Shown: piece by piece, positions 58,350-64,000 of the stretch
How positions within the stretch are numbered: the first letter of the stretch is position 1
Layout of the letters: each line of letters opens with the position of its first letter
Origin: JAICKM01 sp038228295
GTDB lineage: Bacteria > Chloroflexota > Chloroflexia > QHBQ01 > JAICKM01
NCBI GenBank assembly: GCA_038228295.1
Contig: JBBRPH010000014.1
Coordinates: forward strand, 26,439-90,438
DNA: 64,000 nucleotides
Direction of reading: 5' to 3'
Program-made: the position numbers and the translations under genes
Notes under the pieces: model-generated
What the model was told of the DNA's origin: nothing
Databases searched by the model: none
The model's input: the letters and a program-made list of their open reading frames with translations, nothing else

Positions 58350-61300
58350 CGCGCCCACCTCGGCCAAGACGAGCGGCGCGGTGGGGCCGGCGCCGGCTTC
58401 GTCCGTGTCGTCGGCCTCGGCGGCGCCGTTGCCGTTGCGGAGTTGACGGACGGGGCGGGTGGTGAAGTATTTGGACTGCGGGTGGTGGGTGATCATGGCG
58501 GCGGTGCTTTGTTCGGGGATCAGTTGGCCCGCGCTGCTCACCTGCACGCCGATAGCCGTGTCGAAGGGCAGGGCTTGTAGCAAGCGGAAATGCTCTTCGA
58601 TGTCGGGGCAGGCCGGGTAGCCCCAGGAGTAGCGGCGGCCCTGGCCGGGGTCGAGGCCCAGGTCGGCGCGGAAGCGGCCCTGCCCGTATTCGGCCAGCGC
58701 CTCGGCCGAGGCGACGCTGAGGCCGTGCAGATAGTAGGAGTCGCTGTAGTCGCCGCGCGCGTTCCACTCGGCGGTGAGTTCGCTCACGCGGTCGCCCACG
58801 GTCACGCATTGCAGGCCGATCACATCCAGCCGGCCACTGTCCACGTCGGCAAAGTAGTCGGCCAGGCTCAGGAAGTCGCGGTCGGGCTGGCGCGGGAAGC
58901 TGAAGCGCGTGATTTCGCGCCGGGCGGCGGGGTCGGTGGGGTCGTAGACAATAATGCTATTGCCCGCGCCCTGGCAGGGAAAGTAGCCGTAGGCCATGCG
59001 CGGCTGCAAGGCGTGGCCGGCGATCAGTTGCCCTTTCAGCCGCTCCAGGCGCGGCAGGAAGTCGTCGCGCAGCAACGCATCCCAGGCCGGGCCTTTGAGG
59101 CTTTTCGCGCCCCAGGAGAGGCGGAACAGCGAGTTGAGGTCGAGGCAGGCGAACATGGCGGCGGCGGGCACCGGGTTTTCGACGCGCCAGCCCCAGAAGG
59201 GCGGCGTGGGGATCGCGACATCGGTGCGGACCTTCGGCGAGCGGGCAGGGGGGGGAGTGAGCGCGGCCTGGGCCAACAGCTCCTCCTCCGACAGTTCGTG
59301 TTCGGCAGCCAGGATGGCCTCGCGGTGTTTGCGAACCATAAAGTCGGCGCGCGTCGGGCCGCTCAGGGCTTCCATGGTGTCCAGACCCTCGAAGGCGTCG
59401 CGGCAGTAGTAGACGCCCGGATCGTAGCGCTTGCCCGGCTCGATAAAGCCGATGCGCCGGCCGAAGCTGCGGTTGATGGCCGCGCCGCCGATCAGCACCG
59501 GGATGGTGAGGCCGCGCTTCGCCAACTCTTGCACGCAGAGCGGCATCTGCTTGGAGGTGTTGACCAGCAGCGCACTGAGGCCGATGGCATCCGCGCCGAC
59601 TTCCAGCGCCTGCTCGATGATGCGGTTGATCGGCACCTGCTTGCCCAGGTCGTAGACGGTGTAGCCGTTGTTGCTCAGGATGGTGTTGACGAGGCTTTTG
59701 CCGATGTCATGCACATCACCGAACACGGTGGCGACGACCACTTTACCTTTGGTGTAGCCCTCTTTCTTCTCGAAATATTGCTCCAGGTGGGCCACGGCCT
59801 TTTTCATCACCTCGGCCGATTGCAGGACGAAGGGCAGGATCAGTTCGCCCGCGCCGAACTTGTCGCCCACATCTTTCATAGCGGGCAGCAAGACCCCGTT
59901 CAGCACGGCCACCGGATCTTGCCGGGTGATCGCTTCGTCGAGCAGGGCTTCGATGCCGTCTTTGCGGCGGTGCAGGATCTGCCAGTGGATCTTTTCTTCC
60001 ACCGTCATGCCCTCAGTCGGGTCCGCCACCGCCGCGCCGCCGCTTTCTTGCGGCTTATTCACCTCGTAGTAGGCGATGTAGCGCGGCAGCGCGTCGGGCC
60101 GCAGGTTGAGCAGCACATCGTCGGCCAGCGCACGCTGCTCGGTGGGGATCTCGGCGTAGGGCACGACGTGCGAGGGGTGGACGATGGCGAGGTCGAGGCC
60201 CGCCTGCACGGCATGGTGCAGGAAGACGCTGTTGAGCACGGCGCGGGCATGGGGGGTGAGGCCGAACGACACGTTACTCACGCCCAGGATGGTGAACGCA
60301 CCGGGACATAGCTCTTTGGTCAGGCGCAGGCCGTCCAGCGTTTGCACGGCGGCATCCATCAGGTCTTCCTGGCCGGTGGTTACGGGGAAGGTCAGCACGT
60401 CGAAGATCAGGCTGTCGGGCGGCAGGCCGTATTCGTCTACGCAGATGTCGAAGATGCGTCGGCAGACTTCGGCTTTGCGGTCGGCGGTGCGGGCCATGCC
60501 CACCTCGTCAATGGGCATGACGACGAGGGCCGCGCCGTGTTCGACGGCCATCGGCAGCACGGCTTCGATGCGCTCGCGCCCGCGCTCCATGTTGATCGAG
60601 TTGATGATCGCGCGGCCGGGATAGCTTTGCAGCGCGGCTTCGATCACGCCGGCCTCGGTGCTGTCAATGACCACCGGCGCTTCGATGCCGGCGCGCAGCT
60701 TGCGCAGGACGGCGGCCATCTGACCGTCTTCGTCCTGCCGCTCGGTGAGGGCCACGGTCACGTCGAGGGCGTGCGCGCCGCCTTCCACCTGCTCGCGAGC
60801 CACACCCAGGATCGCGTCGTAGTCGTTCGCCAGCAACAGGCGCTTGACCTTGCGGCTGCCCTGCGCGTTGACCCGCTCGCCCACGATCAGCGGGGCGGGT
60901 TCCTGGCGCAGGTCAATGGCGCGCATGGCGCTGCTGATGGCGGGCGTGCGCGCGACGTGGCGCGGGGTGCGCTTTTTGCCGCCGACGCGCTTGACGAATG
61001 CGGCCAGGTGCTCCGGCGTGGTGCCGCAACAGCCGCCGATGATCTCTACGCCCAGCGTGTCCACGAACTCGCCCAGCGTCTCGGCCATCGGCAGCGGCTC
61101 CATGGGGTAGACGGCCAGCCCGTTCTGGTTGAGCGGCAGCCCGGCGTTGGGGATGCAGGAGACCGGCTTGCTACAGTGTTCGGTCAGGTAGCGGATCGGT
61201 TCGCGCATCAGGTCGGGGCCGGTGGAGCAGTTGAGGCCGATCACGTCTACGGCCAGCGTTTCGAGCGTGGTGAGCGCGGCGGCGATGTCGGTGCCCAGCA

Positions 61301-61913
61301 GCATCCGCCCGGTCACGTCGAGCGTCACCTGAGCCTGGATCGGCACCCGGCGGCCGACGGCTTTCATGGCGCGGTTGGAGCCGATGATAGCGGCTTTGAG
61401 TTCCAAAATATCCTGCGTGGTTTCGATGATCAGCAGGTCCACGCCGCCGTCAATGAGCGCACCGGCCTGCTCCTGGAAGATGGCGATCAGTTCATCGAAG
61501 GTGATGTTGCTGAGCGTCGCATCATCGGAGGAGGGCAGCATCCCGGTCGGCCCCATGGAGCCGGCCACAAAGCGCGGCTGATCGGGCGTGCTGTAGCGGT
61601 CGGCCACGCGGCGCGCGATTTGCGCGGCGGCGCGGTTGATCTCGACCGTGCGCTCGCCCAGGCCGTATTCGGCCAGTTTGAGCCGGCTGCTGCCGAAGCT
61701 GTCGGTTTCCAGCACATCGCAACCGACCGCCATGAACGAGTCATGGATCGCCTCGATCACGTCGGGCCGCGTGACCGGCAAATAATCGTTGCAGCCCCAG
61801 GCGCCGCCGAAATCCTCGGCGCTGAGGTCGTAGCCTTGCACCGAGGTGCCCATCGCGCCGTCAAAGACCAGCACGCGGTCGCGCACCGCCGCCAGATATG
61901 GAGATTCCGTCAT
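58347..61913 (-). CDS. metH: Cobalamin-dependent methionine synthase
   Basis: 1188 residues, all four MetH modules present. The homocysteine domain (about 1-320) has zinc cysteines in GLNCSTGP and IIGGCCGTTPEH. The pterin-binding domain (about 340-610) contains 'GERVNAQGSRKVKRLLL'. The B12 cap and binding domain (about 650-880) has DVHDIGKSLVNTIL (His ligand). The C-terminal activation domain has the AdoMet motif RMAYGYFPCQG. It methylates homocysteine using methyl-tetrahydrofolate. ATG 61913 has GAGGGGG upstream. Expression is governed by the SAM-I leader at 61974-62132. Confidence 0.96.
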   Translation of the reverse strand: MTESPYLAAVRDRVLVFDGAMGTSVQGYDLSAEDFGGAWGCNDYLPVTRPDVIEAIHDSFMAVGCDVLETDSFGSSRLKLAEYGLGERTVEINRAAAQIARRVADRYSTPDQPRFVAGSMGPTGMLPSSDDATLSNITFDELIAIFQEQAGALIDGGVDLLIIETTQDILELKAAIIGSNRAMKAVGRRVPIQAQVTLDVTGRMLLGTDIAAALTTLETLAVDVIGLNCSTGPDLMREPIRYLTEHCSKPVSCIPNAGLPLNQNGLAVYPMEPLPMAETLGEFVDTLGVEIIGGCCGTTPEHLAAFVKRVGGKKRTPRHVARTPAISSAMRAIDLRQEPAPLIVGERVNAQGSRKVKRLLLANDYDAILGVAREQVEGGAHALDVTVALTERQDEDGQMAAVLRKLRAGIEAPVVIDSTEAGVIEAALQSYPGRAIINSINMERGRERIEAVLPMAVEHGAALVVMPIDEVGMARTADRKAEVCRRIFDICVDEYGLPPDSLIFDVLTFPVTTGQEDLMDAAVQTLDGLRLTKELCPGAFTILGVSNVSFGLTPHARAVLNSVFLHHAVQAGLDLAIVHPSHVVPYAEIPTEQRALADDVLLNLRPDALPRYIAYYEVNKPQESGGAAVADPTEGMTVEEKIHWQILHRRKDGIEALLDEAITRQDPVAVLNGVLLPAMKDVGDKFGAGELILPFVLQSAEVMKKAVAHLEQYFEKKEGYTKGKVVVATVFGDVHDIGKSLVNTILSNNGYTVYDLGKQVPINRIIEQALEVGADAIGLSALLVNTSKQMPLCVQELAKRGLTIPVLIGGAAINRSFGRRIGFIEPGKRYDPGVYYCRDAFEGLDTMEALSGPTRADFMVRKHREAILAAEHELSEEELLAQAALTPPPARSPKVRTDVAIPTPPFWGWRVENPVPAAAMFACLDLNSLFRLSWGAKSLKGPAWDALLRDDFLPRLERLKGQLIAGHALQPRMAYGYFPCQGAGNSIIVYDPTDPAARREITRFSFPRQPDRDFLSLADYFADVDSGRLDVIGLQCVTVGDRVSELTAEWNARGDYSDSYYLHGLSVASAEALAEYGQGRFRADLGLDPGQGRRYSWGYPACPDIEEHFRLLQALPFDTAIGVQVSSAGQLIPEQSTAAMITHHPQSKYFTTRPVRQLRNGNGAAEADDTDEAGAGPTAPLVLAEVGA

Positions 61914-61973
61914 GCCTGCCCCCTCGTTATACCTACCCATCCGGCGAGCCGCCGCTCAGCCGGCGCGAGCAAT

Positions 61974-62002
61974 AAAAAACCCCACATCACATAGATGAGG
62001 GG
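61974..62002 (-). terminator. Riboswitch-controlled terminator of metH
   Basis: Minus strand: CCCC-T-CATC pairs with GATG-T-GGGG around TATGT, followed by six T (61974-61979). It lies 28 nt downstream of the SAM-I aptamer and about 60 nt before the metH ATG. Confidence 0.88.
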
Positions 62003-62030
62003 CAGCAACCGATTGCGAAAGCGTGCAGCA

Positions 62031-62132
62031 CCCCTTATCTCACAGATCGCTCTGTCGGAATTGGCACCAAGGCATTGCTGCCGGGTTGCCGGGTTTCACA
62101 GGGCCGTCTCCCTCCACCTCTCTTGATAAGAG
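62031..62132 (-). ncRNA. SAM-I (S-box) riboswitch
   Basis: The minus strand shows the S-box core in order. P1 5' strand CTCTTATC is followed by AGAGAGGTGGAGGGA, the GGCCC…TGAAACCCGGCAACC block, GGTGCCAATTCC and the P1 3' strand GATAAGGG. With SAM bound, P1 forms and lets the downstream terminator fold, switching metH off. Confidence 0.95.
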
Positions 62133-62154
62133 CTTGCGTATGCAGTTGTGGGGA

Positions 62155-62184
62155 ATTATAGCAGAGTGGGGCGGGTGCTGTCAA
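62155..62184 (-). promoter_or_regulatory. metH promoter (perfect sigma-70 consensus)
   Basis: Minus strand TTGACA (62179-62184), 18-nt spacer, TATAAT (62155-62160). The riboswitch starts about 22 nt downstream of the -10. Confidence 0.9.
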
Positions 62185-62188
62185 CTTT

Positions 62189-62503
62189 TTAGCGCGCTTT
62201 GCGCCCGACAGCGAGCCAAGCAGCAAATGTAACAAGCACCGCAGCGATAAGCACCGCAACCGAGTAGACCATGAAATAAGAGAATACCATATTCCAGTAG
62301 GCGTTTTGAGCATAGCTAGGAAACAACTGAAAAATGAGGGCAACAGGCGCACCGACAACGCCGAGAGCCGCAACAATAAACCACAACGACTGGATCAAAT
62401 AGGGCGCTGAGGGCCATATTTTTCGCACAAGCCTATAAAGTACGGGTGAGAACCCTGTAATAACCACCGTAATGATAAAGTATAGCCATGTCCACTCGAA
62501 CAT
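62189..62503 (-). CDS. Small three-helix membrane protein
   Basis: 104 residues with three predicted helices (LYFIITVVITGFSPVLY, LWFIVAALGVVGAPVALIF, YFMVYSVAVLIAAVLVTFAAWLA) and a basic end (VGRKAR). AAAAGGAAT precedes the ATG. Its codons are AT-richer than the neighbours. It lies between two near-identical promoters and ends just before the -35 of the metH promoter. No family recognised. Confidence 0.75.
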   Translation of the reverse strand: MFEWTWLYFIITVVITGFSPVLYRLVRKIWPSAPYLIQSLWFIVAALGVVGAPVALIFQLFPSYAQNAYWNMVFSYFMVYSVAVLIAAVLVTFAAWLAVGRKAR

Positions 62504-62584
62504 CGCAGATTCCTTTTAGATGGTAGCCGGCCTAGCTCGACTTTGTACATTTTTATGTCAATAGTACACCACATAGTATGGGAA

Positions 62585-62614
62585 ACTATAGCAGAGCGGG
62601 GCGGGCTGTGTCAA
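62585..62614 (-). promoter_or_regulatory. Second copy of the metH-type promoter
   Basis: Minus strand TTGACA (62609-62614), 18-nt spacer, TATAGT (62585-62590). The spacer and flanks match those of the metH promoter at most positions. It would drive the small membrane protein gene. Confidence 0.8.
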
Positions 62615-62928
62615 ATGCGGCGGGCGGCGGGCGAAGCCGGCCGGCCACGAATGGGGTCTACGAATACCCGCATAGATCAGGGCCACAGGGAGAGCACGGC
62701 TGTAGGAGGCGGTTCCACCCGGCGCTGCCGGCCCTACCCCGATCTGACCCCTAGCCCGTCCATTTGGCCCGGTCGGTGCCGCGACAGGAGCGACTAGGGC
62801 GGCGGAGCCGGTTTGCCCTACTGGTGCGGGGGCAGTGAACCGTTGCGCTGCGACGGGCCTATTAACTGTACAGCGGCATCGTGAAGCCGGGGAGCGATCC
62901 CTGGCCCAGCACTGGACAGGAGAGAGTC
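62615..62928. other. Intergenic region with no convincing feature
   Basis: About 310 nt between the minus-strand promoter and the next + gene. Short open frames here lack ribosome sites and protein-like composition. No clear promoter for the downstream gene was found. Confidence 0.5.
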
Positions 62929-63432
62929 ATGCGAAAACCCTATCGGCGCTGGGCAGCGGTCGTCTTAGCCATGCTGCTGGCGGGGGATCTGGTCTATCAC
63001 CACACGCTGTTAGGGGACTGGACCGATGAAAGCGGTGAGGTGATGGTGCGGGTGCCCCTTGTGGGACGGGGGTTCTGGATCTGCGAAAGGCCCAACGAAA
63101 GCATCGCGCTACCCGGCCTGGGTGGACACTTTACACTGACAACACACGGTCAGCAAGCGCGTAGGGGGGGGAAGGCAAGGTTCTATGTCGCCTACTATGA
63201 CGGCTGGATGGATGGCACGACGCTAGTCATGCACCGGCATTTACAGTACCCCAGTTTCGTGCCCTCTGAAAACAACCCGGATTCCACGGTTTGGCAGGGG
63301 AGGCTGCCTGATACCACTGTACGCAGCGCGGATGACCCGTACGTCGATACATACACACTCACGCGCCGGTCACTACTCCGCGAGTCTAACGGTACGCTCT
63401 CGCCACAATACTATTGCGGGATACTGCCCTAA
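62929..63432 (+). CDS. Hypothetical secreted or membrane-anchored protein
   Basis: 167 residues from the ATG at 62929 (GGAGAG upstream). A basic head and hydrophobic segment (RRWAAVVLAMLLAGDLVYH) suggest a signal anchor. The remainder is a beta-rich domain with 'DESGEVMVRVPLVGRGFWICERP' and 'GKARFYVAYYDGWMDGTTLVMHRHLQ', two Cys (Cys52 region and the near-terminal YYCGILP) and no known family. Its codon choice looks less GC-biased than neighbours. Confidence 0.65.
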   Translation: MRKPYRRWAAVVLAMLLAGDLVYHHTLLGDWTDESGEVMVRVPLVGRGFWICERPNESIALPGLGGHFTLTTHGQQARRGGKARFYVAYYDGWMDGTTLVMHRHLQYPSFVPSENNPDSTVWQGRLPDTTVRSADDPYVDTYTLTRRSLLRESNGTLSPQYYCGILP

Positions 63433-63564
63433 CCCCGGCCGGCGGCCGAGGCCGACCGTCTGCGGCGGCCAACCGGTAGACGGTGGCCCCGCCCCGCCGC
63501 GCCAGGAACAGTGGCCGGCCCCGCCTATTGACGCGCCGCCCGCCCTATGCGATACTGCCACAAG

Positions 63565-63606
63565 GCGTATGACGTATGCCCGTTCCGCACTCCGCATTCC
63601 GCATTC
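63565..63606. repeat. Heptamer array (6 units) upstream of the RM gene
   Basis: GCGTATG, ACGTATG, a transitional CCCGTTC, CGCACTC and two CGCATTC in strict 7-nt register. AGGAG, the ribosome-binding site of the next gene, follows at once. Confidence 0.82.
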
Positions 63607-63619
63607 AGGAGATCCGCCC

Positions 63620-64000
63620 ATGCCGCCCAGCCTTACGCTGCCGCAGTTTGTCGCCGCGTGGCGACAGAGTACCCTCACCGAAAAGTCGGGCGCGCAATCC
63701 CACTTTCTGCAACTGTGCGCGGTGTTGGGCGTGGACGCGCCGGGCGCGGGCGGCGCGCCGGGGGCCGCCTACACCTTTGAGCAGGGGCTGACCAAGACGA
63801 CCGGCAAGCCGGGCTGGGCCGATGTGTGGAAGCAGGGCTATTTTGCCTGGGAATACAAGGGACCCCAAGGCGACCTCGACGCGGCGTATAACCAATTGTT
63901 GCAATACCGCGATGCGCTGGAAAACCCGCCGCTGCTGGTGGTGTCCACCTTCCGCGAGTTTCGCGTCGCGACCAACTTCACCAACACGGCCAAGCGCACC
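63620..64000 (+). CDS. MmeI-like type IIL/IIG restriction-modification enzyme (5' part)
   Basis: 127 codons, open to the window edge; the gene is cut by the window. ATG 63620 with AGGAG 8 nt upstream. The segment is the N-terminal nuclease domain of single-chain restriction-methylase enzymes: 'LPQFVAAWRQSTLTEKSGAQSHFLQLCAVLG', then 'GWADVWKQGYFAWEYKG', where an Asp, nine residues, and E-x-K give the D-X9-ExK catalytic pattern known from MmeI, and 'AYNQLLQYRDALENPPLLVVSTFREFRVATNFTNT'. The methyltransferase and specificity parts should follow to the right. Confidence 0.85.
   Translation, partial: MPPSLTLPQFVAAWRQSTLTEKSGAQSHFLQLCAVLGVDAPGAGGAPGAAYTFEQGLTKTTGKPGWADVWKQGYFAWEYKGPQGDLDAAYNQLLQYRDALENPPLLVVSTFREFRVATNFTNTAKRT

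Noticed and set aside
60342..61994. 550-codon open frame on the + strand opposite metH, with other long antisense frames at 58590-60311 and 51848-53278
   Set aside because: They are mirror frames of highly GC-rich, well-supported genes (metH, uvrB), show His/Arg/Gln-rich composition and no domain motifs.
62543..62797. 84-codon + frame between the membrane protein and the secreted protein genes
   Set aside because: It crosses the minus-strand promoter, lacks a ribosome site and has a composition like random GC-rich DNA.
30066..63606. CRISPR-like interpretation of the short tandem repeats
   Set aside because: Units are 7 nt with no spacers, and no cas genes are present.

Overview
GC-rich chromosomal DNA, most likely from a member of the Chloroflexota. 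This is inferred from gene content: secreted enzymes carrying a roughly 80-residue 'YWQxHGGL…GYP…VQYFER' module, an ECF42 sigma factor paired with a YCII protein, gram-positive-like regulation (S-box leader, LPxTG tail) and short heptameric intergenic repeats. Phylogenetic placement was not computed. Nearly every gene is an intact chromosomal one. No IS element, prophage or CRISPR array was seen.

Layout. 1-3004 (+): ABM-domain protein, AlkA-type glycosylase, YCII protein and ECF42 sigma factor. 3022-9790 (-): a long operon reading DUF177, rpmF, fabH, fabD, a thiamine-binding-like protein, accC, nusB, an acyl carrier protein with an extra N-terminal half, tatC and a small membrane protein. It links fatty-acid initiation to translation and transcription factors and starts from a strong sigma-70-type promoter. 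Divergent to it are plsY and a mogA/moaB-like gene. 10931-17741 (-): GT4 glycosyltransferase, endonuclease III, and a GldA/F/G-like ABC system with a DUF4340 partner. 17927-24897 (+): a signalling block (CheY, receiver-adenylate cyclase, 7TM histidine kinase), then DUF4177, GT2, ROK kinase and LRR protein. 25119-28260: secreted proteins. 28538-30919 (-): a P-loop kinase with an in-frame TGA, an alpha/beta hydrolase and a methyltransferase. 31082-34656 (+): a heterodimeric ABC exporter. 34667-38657 (-): rhomboid-TPR, SurA-thioredoxin fusion, CcdA, and a redoxin-DUF2085 fusion. 38840-50522 (+): GNAT, a membrane protein, a methyltransferase, a 1647-residue C25-protease/SBBP surface protein, a TPR-V4R protein, a GH5-like glycosidase and ClpS. 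50567-56005 (-): HAD hydrolase, UvrB interrupted by a 565-residue intein, MBL hydrolase. The rest holds a polysaccharide deacetylase, tRNA-Asp, a lipoprotein, metH under a SAM-I riboswitch, two small membrane or secreted proteins, and the start of an MmeI-like restriction-modification enzyme running off the right edge.

The most unusual signals are these. (1) At least nine unrelated-sequence intergenic arrays all have an exact 7-bp period and often touch stop codons or Shine-Dalgarno sites. (2) A large LAGLIDADG intein with an apparent internal HTH segment sits inside the UvrB Walker A motif. (3) Promoter geometry predicts leaderless transcripts for two genes. (4) A near-duplicate promoter flanks a small membrane gene next to the metH riboswitch. 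(5) Several domain fusions are present, including SurA-like chaperone plus thioredoxin, redoxin plus DUF2085, and a phosphoesterase and a glycosidase sharing one repeat module.
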